Positions 50,932-59,291 of a DNA stretch of 64,000 bases are shown piece by piece. The notes under the pieces were generated by a model. That model was not told where the DNA came from, did no database searches, and saw only the letters and a program-made list of their open reading frames with translations. The translations under genes were made by a program, and so were the position numbers. The DNA is from Pseudomonas sp. VD-NE ins (GTDB lineage: Bacteria > Pseudomonadota > Gammaproteobacteria > Pseudomonadales > Pseudomonadaceae): NCBI RefSeq assembly GCF_031882575.1, contig NZ_CP134772.1:4644501-4708500 (forward strand), read 5' to 3'. The number at the start of each line of letters is the position of its first letter. Position 1 is the first letter of the stretch.

Positions 50932-51373
50932 GGGACGTTTCATTCCTCATCCGGACGAGGTGCCGGTTGAATTAACCTTGCTCAAGCCTGAGTGTATTTC
51001 CAGGCAACAGCTGCACACTATCAGCCTCGGCGGCATCGCTTGCAATTACCACCGTGCCTGGCGCCATGGCACAGCGCTGCAAGTGCGCATGCCGTCACTG
51101 AATGCCGACATTTGTTATCCGGGCTACGTGGCGTGGTGCCTGCGGCGCAAAAAAGGCTATCTGGTGGGCATCGCGTTTACCGATGAGCAGACGCTGTTCA
51201 GTGCGCGAATGGGTGAGCAAGTGTGTCAGATCGAGCGCTACTGCCGCATGCACGACACCCACGATGACCTGCAAGAAATTCAGGCGGTGGCCCTGCAATG
51301 GGTCGAGCAACACGCCGACGAGTTCTCCCACGACAGCGTGCGCAAGGCTTTCGCCCAGCCAGTGCTGGACTGA
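50930..51373 (+). CDS. PilZ-domain-like protein
   Basis: A 147-residue protein resembling a PilZ domain: the N terminus MGRFIPHPDEVPVELTL, then HTISLGGIACNYHRAW in the place of the (D/N)xSxxG loop, and YPGYVAWCLRRKKGYLVGIAF. The Arg of the RxxxR motif is not evident and the loop begins with Thr instead of Asp/Asn, so c-di-GMP binding is doubtful. GGGAG lies about nine bases before the ATG. Its start codon shares CATG with the divergent thioredoxin-like gene. Confidence 0.8.
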   Translation: MGRFIPHPDEVPVELTLLKPECISRQQLHTISLGGIACNYHRAWRHGTALQVRMPSLNADICYPGYVAWCLRRKKGYLVGIAFTDEQTLFSARMGEQVCQIERYCRMHDTHDDLQEIQAVALQWVEQHADEFSHDSVRKAFAQPVLD

Positions 51374-51516
51374 CGCTCTTCTCTAAACCGTTACATGCCC
51401 ATTGTCGAGCAGGCGCTTTACGCGCTAAGGTTCCGCTCCCCGACGCGCTTTAATCTGCTGTGCTCCGCCGCGCGGGGATCGCTGGCGGCCGGCACCCGTG
51501 ACCTGACGAGTAAACG

Positions 51517-52593
51517 ATGGCTGATTTACCGATCAACGACCTAAACGTCGCCTCTAACGAGACCCTGATCACTCCCGATCAGCTCAAGCGTGATATCCCT
51601 CTGAGCGATGCTGCCCTGCGCACCGTCACCAAGGGCCGCGAAGTCATTCGCAACATTCTTGATGGCACCGACCACCGTCTGTTCGTAGTGATCGGCCCGT
51701 GCTCGATCCACGATATCAAGGCTGCCCACGAGTACGCCGATCGCCTCAAGGTGCTGGCGGCGGAAGTCTCCGACACCCTGTATCTGGTCATGCGCGTGTA
51801 TTTCGAGAAGCCACGCACCACCGTCGGCTGGAAAGGCCTGATCAACGATCCGTATCTGGACGACTCGTTCAAGATCCAGGACGGTCTGCACATCGGTCGT
51901 CAGTTGCTGCTGGATCTGGCCGAAAAAGGCCTGCCGACCGCGACCGAAGCCCTCGACCCGATCTCCCCGCAGTATCTGCAGGACCTGATCAGTTGGTCGG
52001 CCATTGGCGCGCGTACCACCGAATCGCAAACCCACCGGGAAATGGCCTCCGGCCTGTCCTCGGCCGTCGGCTTCAAGAACGGCACCGACGGCGGCCTGAC
52101 TGTGGCGATCAACGCCTTGCAGTCGGTGTCCAGCCCGCACCGTTTCCTCGGTATCAACCAGGAAGGTGGCGTGTCGATCGTCACCACCAAAGGCAACGCC
52201 TACGGTCACGTGGTGCTGCGCGGTGGCAACGGCAAGCCGAACTACGATTCGGTCAGCGTGGCCCTGTGCGAACAGGCGCTGGACAAGGCGAAGATCAAGC
52301 CGAACATCATGGTCGATTGCAGCCACGCCAACTCCAACAAGGATCCGGCCCTGCAACCGCTGGTGATGGAGAACGTCGCCAACCAGATCCTCGAAGGCAA
52401 CCAGTCGATCATCGGCCTGATGGTCGAAAGTCACCTGAACTGGGGCTGCCAGGCGATTCCGAAAGATCTCGCCGACCTGCAATACGGCGTGTCGATCACC
52501 GATGCCTGCATCGACTGGTCCGCCACCGAGAACACCCTGCGCAGCATGCACGCCAAGCTCAAGGATGTTCTGCCGAAACGCCAGCGCAGTTGA
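51517..52593 (+). CDS. Class I 3-deoxy-7-phosphoheptulonate (DAHP) synthase
   Basis: A 358-residue AroF/G/H-type DAHP synthase. Conserved elements are VVIGPCSIHDIKAAHEYADR, RVYFEKPRTTVGWKGLINDP, ARTTESQTHREMASGLSSAV, GGNGKPNYDS and VDCSHANSNKDP, the last two including metal ligands. These enzymes are normally feedback-inhibited by an aromatic amino acid, but which one cannot be read here. Together with the class II enzyme at 37 kb, the window holds two unrelated enzymes for the same entry step to aromatic amino acids. A terminator follows. Confidence 0.96.
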   Translation: MADLPINDLNVASNETLITPDQLKRDIPLSDAALRTVTKGREVIRNILDGTDHRLFVVIGPCSIHDIKAAHEYADRLKVLAAEVSDTLYLVMRVYFEKPRTTVGWKGLINDPYLDDSFKIQDGLHIGRQLLLDLAEKGLPTATEALDPISPQYLQDLISWSAIGARTTESQTHREMASGLSSAVGFKNGTDGGLTVAINALQSVSSPHRFLGINQEGGVSIVTTKGNAYGHVVLRGGNGKPNYDSVSVALCEQALDKAKIKPNIMVDCSHANSNKDPALQPLVMENVANQILEGNQSIIGLMVESHLNWGCQAIPKDLADLQYGVSITDACIDWSATENTLRSMHAKLKDVLPKRQRS

Positions 52594-52611
52594 TCAGCGT
52601 TTTACAGGCAT

Positions 52612-52642
52612 AAAAAAACGCCGGGCAATGCCCGGCGTTTTT
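52612..52642. terminator. Bidirectional terminator after class I DAHP synthase
   Basis: AAAAACGCCGGGC and GCCCGGCGTTTTT flank a short loop with T runs on both strands. It ends the DAHP synthase transcript and the convergent GNAT transcript. Confidence 0.93.
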
Positions 52643-52653
52643 GTGTGTGCGAT

Positions 52654-52935
52654 TCAGATCTTCGCGGCGCGGCGCTGATGGCGCTCCATGTAGCGCTCAA
52701 CGTAAGAGCACGACGGGATCACCGTGTAGCCCATTTCTTCGGCGTACTGCAGCGCGCTTTCGGTCAGCGCTGCGGCAATGCCACGGCCACGCAGGGCGTT
52801 GGGCACAAACGTGCGATAGATATCCAGGGTCTGTTTCCCCAGATCCATATAGGTCAGGTAGGCACGATGACCGTCCACATTGGTCTCGAACTGATGACCA
52901 GCCTGGTCATGGTGGATGGACAACGCCTCGCTCAT
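52654..52935 (-). CDS. Small GNAT-like acetyltransferase (YidJ-type)
   Basis: A 93-residue mini-GNAT protein. FVPNALRGRGIAAALTESALQ is the acetyl-CoA-binding loop (R-G-x-G-x-A) and IPSCSYVERYMERH is the conserved end of this small N-acetyltransferase family. The ATG at 52935 is preferred because GAGGAG lies five bases upstream; an upstream frame to 53001 is not convincing. Acceptor substrate unknown. Confidence 0.9.
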   Translation of the reverse strand: MSEALSIHHDQAGHQFETNVDGHRAYLTYMDLGKQTLDIYRTFVPNALRGRGIAAALTESALQYAEEMGYTVIPSCSYVERYMERHQRRAAKI

Positions 52936-53573
52936 CACTACTCCTCGCGGGTCTTGAATTCTGACCCCTACCTTACCGATGTTTTTCCGGCGAAGGAACA
53001 TCTACGCCACCCCGTGCCTGATGGACACCGAGAAGAGCCACACCGATCTCGCGCAACCTGGCACCTGATAAATAGTAGGCACCATTGGCAAAAATGCTCA
53101 AGGTACGCTCGTCATCAAGCGGGTTGACGGGGGTTGCTCCGATGGACGCAGAGGTGACTGGGGAGAAGATCTTCCCGGGCCACTCACCTGAACATTGCCG
53201 GATGTTGAGACTTAAGACGTGCAGCCTTTTTTAAAGTCACCTCAACATGGACAAAGATAAGCGAAGCAGCACGCAAAATCGGAACAAAAGTGTGGACGAA
53301 TTCATCTAGACAGACTTTAGCCAAGACTGCAAAAACAGCACATGGCAACGGGAACTTTTTCTCATTAACTCGCTCAGCTCGGGGCTTGCAGCTGGGTATT
53401 TTTTAAACAACGCAGTTAAAAGTTGCTCGAAAAAGAATCAACGCCTACAATTTTTTTTGCTTCTTGCCTTACGTCAGTTTACTTACTACAAGTAATGGGT
53501 AGTATGTACGCCGGCTATTTCCTCAATCGTGAGGAGACAGCCACTTAATTGAAAGTCCTTGAAGGGGAACACG
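52936..53573. other. Long intergenic region upstream of oprI
   Basis: About 640 bases between the GNAT gene and oprI. No gene longer than 50 codons is convincing. A 20-codon ATG frame lies at 53247-53309 and a terminator-like hairpin at 53373-53404 reads on the plus strand, which suggests a small transcript ending there. The last 70 bases should contain the strong oprI promoter; a TAGTAT at 53500-53505 with TTTACT 16 bases upstream is a candidate. Confidence 0.5.
53373..53404 (+). terminator. Terminator-like hairpin without an assigned gene
   Basis: CTCAGCT at 53373-53379 pairs with AGCTGGG at 53390-53396 (one G-T pair) around a ten-base loop, followed by TATTTTTT. No annotated gene on the plus strand precedes it for 370 bases, since the class I DAHP synthase already has its own terminator, so it may end a small RNA or a tiny mRNA. 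Confidence 0.5.
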
Positions 53574-53825
53574 ATGAACAACGTTCTGAAATTCTCTGCT
53601 CTGGCTCTGGCCGCAGTTCTGGCTACCGGTTGCAGCAGCGCATCGAAAGAAACCGAAGCACGTCTGACCGCTACTGAAGACGCAGCTGCTCGCTCCCAGG
53701 CTCGTGCAGACGAAGCTTACCGTAAAGCTGATGAAGCTCTGGCTGCTGCTCAAAAAGCACAACAGACTGCTGACGAAGCTAACGAGCGTGCTCTGCGCAT
53801 GCTGGACAAAGCTAGCCGCAAGTAA
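53574..53825 (+). CDS. oprI: Major outer-membrane lipoprotein OprI
   Basis: An 83-residue Lpp-type lipoprotein, one of the most abundant proteins of Pseudomonas. The signal peptide ends in the lipobox ATGC (Cys about residue 20), followed by an alpha-helical, Ala/Glu/Lys-rich coiled coil of heptads and a C-terminal SRK, whose Lys can be linked to peptidoglycan. The ribosome-binding site AAGGGG is strong, as expected for such a protein. Codon choice looks different from neighbours, favouring GCT and CGT, consistent with high expression. A terminator follows. Confidence 0.97.
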   Translation: MNNVLKFSALALAAVLATGCSSASKETEARLTATEDAAARSQARADEAYRKADEALAAAQKAQQTADEANERALRMLDKASRK

Positions 53826-53847
53826 TAATCCCTCGGGATTGTTATCA

Positions 53848-53878
53848 AGCCGATCCGATGTCTGGGTCGGCTTTTTTG
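53848..53878 (+). terminator. Intrinsic terminator after oprI
   Basis: AAGCCGA and TCGGCTT pair around a 13-base loop that can extend the stem by internal C/G pairs, followed by six T. Confidence 0.88.
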
Positions 53879-53902
53879 TGCCTGAAGCTTTTGTCCGGGC
53901 AA

Positions 53903-53938
53903 TAAAAAAACCGCCGACGCTTTACACATTGGCGGGTT
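53903..53938 (-). terminator. Intrinsic terminator for the L,D-transpeptidase gene
   Basis: Read on the minus strand, AACCCGCC and GGCGGTT flank a loop of about 15 bases followed by a run of T (AATAAAAAAA on the plus strand). It lies 12 bases after the stop of the L,D-transpeptidase gene. Confidence 0.8.
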
Positions 53939-53950
53939 CTGAACGCCGAC

Positions 53951-54922
53951 TTACTGCTGCAAATCGATCGGTGTGCTCGAGACCATCGGCGCCGAGGTAC
54001 TCGGTGTGCCGATTTCCGTCGGCAGGCCATCTTCGGCCGCGACTACATCCCGTACCACATCCCAGTTCACGCGCAGGTTGCTGGTGACGTCTTCACGCTT
54101 GAGCATCGCGTTGATCACTGCAGTGTGCTTGTCGACCACTGACGGATTGCCCTTGTCGTCGATCGGCGTGTGCGCTTCCAGATAAACCTTGCCGCCACTG
54201 CTGCCGAACTTGTAGGCATCGTTGAGGATGCGCACCGACGTGCCTACCGGGACCATGCCGGCCATTTCCAGCACGTTGTTGTTGAACATGCGGAAGCAGC
54301 CGTGGCTGGTGCGCATGCCGATACCGAATTTCTTGTTCGAGCCGTGGATCAGGTAACCCGGGGTGCCCAGGGTGAACTTGAACGGGCCTAACGGGTTGTC
54401 AGGGCCGGCCGGCACTACGTTCGGCAGCGGATCACCGTCGGCGGCATGTTCAGCCTTGATCGACGCTGGAGGCGTCCAGGTCGGATTTGGCGTCTTGGCG
54501 GTGATCGAGGTGTGCGCGATTGGCGAACCCCAACCTTCACGACCGATACCCAGCGGGAACGTGTAAACCACGTTCTTGCCTTTCGGGAAGTAATAGAGGC
54601 GGTATTCAGCGAGGTTGATCACGATGCCTTCGCGCGGGCCCGGCGGCAGAATGAAACGGGTCGGCAAGACGATTTCGGTGCCGGCCCCCGGCAACCAGGC
54701 ATCAACGCCCGGGTTGGCCGCGACCATCTCCGAGTAGCCCAGATCGTACTTCGTACCCAGATCGGCGAAGGTGTCTTCGTACTTGGCTTTGATTACCTGC
54801 ACCTGACCGATGATGTCTTCACCAGGTGGTGGCAGGGGAAACTCCAATGCAGCAACGGGACCGGCCACACACAGGGCGGCAAGTGACAGGCAGCGGGTGA
54901 CGGCAGGAAAGCGCGGCAACAT
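53951..54922 (-). CDS. Periplasmic L,D-transpeptidase (ErfK/YbiS/YcfS type)
   Basis: A 323-residue YkuD-domain enzyme. An N-terminal signal peptide (with LSLAALCVAGPVAA) is followed by a LysM-like region (YDLGYSEMVAANPGVDAWLPG) that binds peptidoglycan, then the catalytic YkuD domain (about 95-235) with IHGSNKKFG and the active-site motif RTSHGCFRM. The C-terminal extension is of unknown role. E. coli relatives attach Lpp to peptidoglycan or form 3-3 crosslinks. It converges on oprI, whose C-terminal Lys is the expected acceptor. ATG 54922 has AAGGA eight bases upstream; ATG 54940 is possible. Confidence 0.92.
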   Translation of the reverse strand: MLPRFPAVTRCLSLAALCVAGPVAALEFPLPPPGEDIIGQVQVIKAKYEDTFADLGTKYDLGYSEMVAANPGVDAWLPGAGTEIVLPTRFILPPGPREGIVINLAEYRLYYFPKGKNVVYTFPLGIGREGWGSPIAHTSITAKTPNPTWTPPASIKAEHAADGDPLPNVVPAGPDNPLGPFKFTLGTPGYLIHGSNKKFGIGMRTSHGCFRMFNNNVLEMAGMVPVGTSVRILNDAYKFGSSGGKVYLEAHTPIDDKGNPSVVDKHTAVINAMLKREDVTSNLRVNWDVVRDVVAAEDGLPTEIGTPSTSAPMVSSTPIDLQQ

Positions 54923-55022
54923 CCGGAAAATCCTTCGCATGATCAACAAGGGTATAAGAGCGCGATTGTACACCGCACTTTGAATATTCGGGGAGCCACG
55001 CCGATGGACCGTGCTGAATGCG

Positions 55023-55098
55023 AAAAGATCGCAGCCTTCGTCAGCTCCTACAGGATCACGCGAACCCATGCAGGAGCTGACGCAGGCTGCGATCTTTT
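55023..55098. repeat. REPIN, class 3
   Basis: AAAAGATCGCAGCCTTCGTC and an inverted copy (GACGCAGGCTGCGATCTTTT) are separated by about 35 bases containing a second pair, AGCTCCT and AGGAGCT. It is unrelated to the class 1 and class 2 units in the window. Confidence 0.85.
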
Positions 55099-55102
55099 GC
55101 TC

Positions 55103-55396
55103 TTAAAGCTCGAAACGCAGCTCTGGCCAGATCGGCGAGGTGCCGCGCTTCTGCGACTCCAGAATTGCCCGGCACAACGAACACAGGCGCTGATCCTGAA
55201 ACACCCGGCGATCCACACTCGACCAGCGCGGCTGCGCCGGCAGCAGGCTGCCGCACAGGGTGCGATCGGCCGAGCCACCGAGTTCGAGTTGACGGGTCAC
55301 CAGATGCACCCGCACTTCCTGGCAGGCGAACAGATCCAGCTGCTCGTCAGGCTCGATCAGTTGGTAGGCAAACAGGGACCAGGCAGAACGCGACAT
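55103..55396 (-). CDS. Small protein of unknown function with a CxxC motif
   Basis: A 97-residue protein, no signal peptide or membrane segment. It contains Cys in LFACQEVRVH and a C-terminal CSLCRAILESQKRG resembling half of a zinc-binding or redox knuckle. I do not recognise the family. It occupies the position of PA2855 of P. aeruginosa as I remember it, between the L,D-transpeptidase and tesA genes and on the same strand as both. The ATG at 55396 is preferred; the upstream extension to 55423 adds nine residues. Confidence 0.8.
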   Translation of the reverse strand: MSRSAWSLFAYQLIEPDEQLDLFACQEVRVHLVTRQLELGGSADRTLCGSLLPAQPRWSSVDRRVFQDQRLCSLCRAILESQKRGTSPIWPELRFEL

Positions 55397-55453
55397 CGGG
55401 GGCTCCAAATAAGGGGGCGCCACATTAGCCGAAAGCCTGCCCTTAGAAAAGCC

Positions 55454-56059
55454 TCATAACAGCGGTTTTAGCGTCGGCCAGACATTTTCCAGCAACTTGC
55501 CCTGAGCCCCGACTGCCGGGTGCAGACCATCGGCCTGCATCAGGTCCGGATGACCGCCGACGCCGTCGAGGAAAAACGGTACCAGGGGGATCTTTTTATC
55601 GTCGGCGAGTTTGCCGTAGACCTCGGCGAAGGCATCGGTGTAACGCTTGCCGTAATTGGGCGGCAGTTGCATGCCGAGCAGCAGCACCTTGGCCCCGCTC
55701 TGACGCGAGCTGTCGATCATCGAGGCAAGATTTTGTTGCAATTGAGTTGGCGGCATTCCGCGCAAGCCATCGTTGCCACCCAGTTCGAGGATCACCAGTT
55801 CCGGCTTATGCTCTGCAAGCAGCGCCGGCAGCCGCGCCTGGCCTCCGGCACTGGTGTCGCCGCTGATCGAAGCATTGACCACTTTGTCGTCGAAACCCTC
55901 CTGTTTGAGCCGTTGTTCGAGCAACGACACCCACCCCAAGCGGGTATCCAGTCCGAAACCGGCGCTGATACTATCGCCAACGATCAGGACAGTACCCGCC
56001 GCTGCGTTCTGGGCCATGCACATCAAGGCCAGGCCAGCACTCAAAAACCACACACGCAT
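55454..56059 (-). CDS. tesA: Acyl-CoA thioesterase I / lysophospholipase TesA
   Basis: A 201-residue periplasmic SGNH hydrolase. After a signal peptide ending near AQNAAAG come block I GDSISAGFGLD with the catalytic Ser, block II Gly in SISGDTSAGG, block III GGNDGLRG, and block V DGLHPAVGAQ with the catalytic Asp and His. It hydrolyses acyl-CoA, lysophospholipids and esters. The ATG at 56059 has GGAG six bases upstream; that ribosome-binding site overlaps the start codon of the divergent ABC gene. Confidence 0.95.
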   Translation of the reverse strand: MRVWFLSAGLALMCMAQNAAAGTVLIVGDSISAGFGLDTRLGWVSLLEQRLKQEGFDDKVVNASISGDTSAGGQARLPALLAEHKPELVILELGGNDGLRGMPPTQLQQNLASMIDSSRQSGAKVLLLGMQLPPNYGKRYTDAFAEVYGKLADDKKIPLVPFFLDGVGGHPDLMQADGLHPAVGAQGKLLENVWPTLKPLL

Positions 56060-56069
56060 CGGATTCTCC

Positions 56070-56753
56070 ATGGGCGCAAGCATTCTCACCGCGAAGAACC
56101 TCAGCAAAGTGGTTCCCAGCGCGGAAGGTGAACTGACTATCCTGCACGAACTCAGCCTGGAACTGAACAAGGGCGACAGCCTCGCCATCGTCGGCGCCTC
56201 CGGTTCGGGCAAATCCACCCTCCTCGGCCTGCTCGCCGGCCTCGACCTGCCAAGCAGTGGCGAAGTCATTCTCGCCGGCCAGAGCCTGAGCAATCTCGAT
56301 GAGGACCAGCGCGCACGCATTCGTGCCGAGCATGTCGGTTTCGTCTTTCAATCGTTTCAACTGCTCGACAGCTTGAATGCGCTGGAAAACGTCATGCTGC
56401 CGCTGGAACTCGACGGCCGCAAAGATGCCCGTGAACGTGCCACCGAATTACTCCAGCGCGTTGGCCTCGGCCAACGCCTGACCCACTCGCCGCGCCAGCT
56501 CTCCGGTGGTGAGCAACAACGCGTGGCGATCGCCCGTGCGTTTGCTGCCGAGCCCGACGTGCTGTTCGCCGACGAGCCCACCGGCAACCTCGACAGCCAC
56601 ACCGGTGAGCGCATCAGCGACTTGCTGTTCGAATTGAACAAGGAACGCGGCACCACTCTGGTGCTGGTGACCCACGACGAACGCCTGGCCCATCGCTGCC
56701 GGCGCCTGATCCGACTTGAAGCCGGGCTGTTGGTCGCCCCTCTGGAGCCTTGA
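56070..56753 (+). CDS. ABC transporter ATP-binding protein (YbbA/LolD type)
   Basis: A 227-residue ABC ATPase. Walker A GASGSGKSTLLGLLAGL, Q-loop FQSFQLL, signature LSGGEQQRVAIARAF, Walker B VLFADEPTGNLD and the H-loop VTHDERLAHRC are complete. It pairs with the permease immediately downstream, whose ATG overlaps its TGA. E. coli ybbA-ybbP likewise lie divergent from tesA, and the cargo is unknown. The ATG at 56070 has only a weak GGA upstream, and its promoter must lie inside tesA. Confidence 0.93.
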   Translation: MGASILTAKNLSKVVPSAEGELTILHELSLELNKGDSLAIVGASGSGKSTLLGLLAGLDLPSSGEVILAGQSLSNLDEDQRARIRAEHVGFVFQSFQLLDSLNALENVMLPLELDGRKDARERATELLQRVGLGQRLTHSPRQLSGGEQQRVAIARAFAAEPDVLFADEPTGNLDSHTGERISDLLFELNKERGTTLVLVTHDERLAHRCRRLIRLEAGLLVAPLEP

Positions 56754-59257
56754 TGGCACGTTTGCCGCTGTTGCGTCTGTTCAGTCTCGCCATACGCCAA
56801 CTCATGCGCGATGCCCGCGCCGGGGAATTGCGCGTGTTGTTCTTTGCGCTGGTCGTGGCGGTGGCGGCAAGTACCGCCATCGGCTATTTCGGCGCCCGCC
56901 TGAACGGCGCGATGATGCTGCGCGCGACCGAATTTCTCGGCGCCGACCTGGTGCTTGAGGGAAGTTCGCCAGCACGCGAAGAACAGATCAGGAGCGGCAC
57001 CGAGCTGCGTCTAAATCATGCGCAAGTGGTGGAATTTTCCAGCGTCATCGCCACCGACAATGGCATTCAGTTGTCGAGCATCAAAGCCGTCGACCGCGCC
57101 TATCCATTGCGCGGTGAACTGAAGAGCGCACCTGCCCCCTTCGCCGCCGAAGAAACCGGCGGTGAACCGCAACCCGGCGAAGCCTGGGTCGAGGCACGCC
57201 TGTTGACCGCACTGGATCTGAAGATCGGCGACAGCATTGATGTCGGCATGAAGACATTGAAACTGGCGCGCGTACTGACCTATGAACCGGATCGCGCCGG
57301 CAACTTCTACAGCCTCACGCCCCGAGTGATGATCAACATTGATGACCTCGCCGCCACCGGCGTGGTGCAACCCGGCAGCCGCGTGAGTTACCGCGAACTG
57401 TGGCGTGGTGAACCGCAGGCGCTGGAAACCTATCGACAGCTGATCAAACCCGGGCTCGCTGCGAATCAGCGGATTCAGGACGCCCGCGATGGCAACCGGC
57501 AGATTGGCGGTGCACTGGGTAAGGCCGAGCGCTATCTGAACATGGCCAGTCTGGTCGCGGTGTTGTTGGCCGGCGTGGCAGTGGCGTTGTCGGCGAACCG
57601 TTTCGCCAGCCGCCGTTTCGATGCCAGTGCGTTGTTGCGTTGCCTCGGTCTTTCGCGCCGAGAAACCATGGTGCTGTTCAGTTTGCAGTTGACCGTGCTT
57701 GGTTTGCTCGCCGCTCTTAGCGGTGCCCTGCTCGGCTGGTTGGCGCAACTGGGCCTGTTCGCTCTGTTGCATGATTTGTTGCCAAGTGACGTGCCACCGG
57801 GCGGTCTGTTTCCAGCCATCGCCGGGATCGGCACAGGGCTGGTCGCCTTGGCGGGGTTTGCGCTGCCGCCACTCGCTGCGTTGGGCCGCGTTCCGCCGCT
57901 GCGTGTGCTGCGCCGGGACATGCTGCCGATTCCGTCGAGCACGTGGATGGTTTATGGCGCCGCTCTGGGTGCGCTAGGCCTGATCATGTGGCGCCTGAGT
58001 CTGGATCTGCTGCTGACATTCGCCTTGCTCGGCGGTGGCGTGGTCGCCGCGTTGGTATTGGGTGGTTTGCTGTTGTTGCTGCTGCAAAGCCTGCGGCGGA
58101 TGCTCGCCCGTGCTTCGCTGCCATGGCGCTTGGGCCTGGGACAGTTGTTGCGCCATCCGTTGGCAGCGGCCGGCCAGTCGCTGGCGTTCGGTCTGATTTT
58201 GTTGTCGATGGCTTTGATCGCCCTGCTGCGTGGCGAACTGCTCGACACCTGGCAAAACCAGCTACCGAAAAACGCTCCCAACTATTTTGCCCTGAACATT
58301 CTGCCGGCAGACAAACAGGCCTTTACCGATCACCTGATCAAGGTCTCCGCGCAAGCGGCGCCACTGTATCCGGTAGTGCCAGGACGATTGATCAGCATCA
58401 ACGGCGACGCCGTGCAGCAAATTGTCAGCAAGGATTCGGCGGGCGACCGCGCCATTCAAAGAGATTTGAGTCTGACCTGGGCCGCTGATTTACCGGCGGG
58501 CAACAAGCTCACTGCCGGTGAGTGGTGGAAAGATCAGCCAACCGACAGTGTTCCCGGGGTATCGGTAGAAGGCAAAGTCGCCGAAAGCCTCAAGCTCAAA
58601 CTCGGCGATCACATGGTGTTCAGTGTCGGCGGCGTCAATCGCGAAGCGAAGGTCACCAGCCTGCGCGAAATCAACTGGGACAATTTCCAGCCAAACTTCT
58701 TCATGATCTTCCAGCCCGGTACGTTGAAGGATCTGCCGGCGACTTACCTGACCAGCTTCTATCTGGCCCCCGGTCATGATCAGCAGATCGTCGAACTGTC
58801 GCGCGCATTCCCGGCGGTGACCATTCTTCAGGTCGAGGCCCTGCTGGAACAACTGCGCAGCATCCTCGCCCAAGTCACTTTGGCGGTCGAATATGTGCTG
58901 TTGTTTGTGTTGGCAGCGGGCATGGCCGTGCTGTTTTCCGGTTTGCAGGCAACGCTGGATGAAAGGATCCGCCAAGGTGCGCTGTTGCGTGCATTGGGTG
59001 CGGAGCGGCAGTTGCTGATCAAGGCGCGGCGCATCGAATTCGGCCTGCTCGGTGCAGTCAGCGGATTACTCGCCGCGATCGGCTCGGAAGTGGTGAGTCT
59101 GGTGTTGTATCGCTACGCGTTCGATCTGCCGTGGCACCCGCATCCATGGCTCTTGGTGCTGCCATTGATTGGCGCGGCGCTGATTGGTGGTGCCGGCGTG
59201 TTCGGTACGCGCCGGGCACTCAACGCAAGTCCACTGACAGTGTTGCGTGAGGGTTGA
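56753..59257 (+). CDS. ABC transporter permease (YbbP, FtsX/MacB-type)
   Basis: An 834-residue permease of the FtsX/MacB superfamily. An N-terminal helix (LRVLFFALVVAVAASTAIGY) is followed by a large periplasmic domain, then two groups of helices with DASALLRCLGLSRRETM and RIRQGALLRALGAERQLL as the paired coupling regions of the duplicated FtsX modules, and a second periplasmic domain between. It overlaps the ATPase gene stop (TGATG). Such systems act as mechanotransmitters or export lipoproteins or lipids; the role is unknown. Confidence 0.92.
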   Translation: MARLPLLRLFSLAIRQLMRDARAGELRVLFFALVVAVAASTAIGYFGARLNGAMMLRATEFLGADLVLEGSSPAREEQIRSGTELRLNHAQVVEFSSVIATDNGIQLSSIKAVDRAYPLRGELKSAPAPFAAEETGGEPQPGEAWVEARLLTALDLKIGDSIDVGMKTLKLARVLTYEPDRAGNFYSLTPRVMINIDDLAATGVVQPGSRVSYRELWRGEPQALETYRQLIKPGLAANQRIQDARDGNRQIGGALGKAERYLNMASLVAVLLAGVAVALSANRFASRRFDASALLRCLGLSRRETMVLFSLQLTVLGLLAALSGALLGWLAQLGLFALLHDLLPSDVPPGGLFPAIAGIGTGLVALAGFALPPLAALGRVPPLRVLRRDMLPIPSSTWMVYGAALGALGLIMWRLSLDLLLTFALLGGGVVAALVLGGLLLLLLQSLRRMLARASLPWRLGLGQLLRHPLAAAGQSLAFGLILLSMALIALLRGELLDTWQNQLPKNAPNYFALNILPADKQAFTDHLIKVSAQAAPLYPVVPGRLISINGDAVQQIVSKDSAGDRAIQRDLSLTWAADLPAGNKLTAGEWWKDQPTDSVPGVSVEGKVAESLKLKLGDHMVFSVGGVNREAKVTSLREINWDNFQPNFFMIFQPGTLKDLPATYLTSFYLAPGHDQQIVELSRAFPAVTILQVEALLEQLRSILAQVTLAVEYVLLFVLAAGMAVLFSGLQATLDERIRQGALLRALGAERQLLIKARRIEFGLLGAVSGLLAAIGSEVVSLVLYRYAFDLPWHPHPWLLVLPLIGAALIGGAGVFGTRRALNASPLTVLREG

Positions 59258-59291
59258 TAGACTCAGGCGGTCTTAATCACAAGAAGTTGCC

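Noticed and set aside
53352..53378. AlgU-like promoter GAACTT-N16-TCAGC upstream of oprI
   Set aside because: The -10 matches poorly and lies inside the terminator-like hairpin, about 200 bases from oprI.
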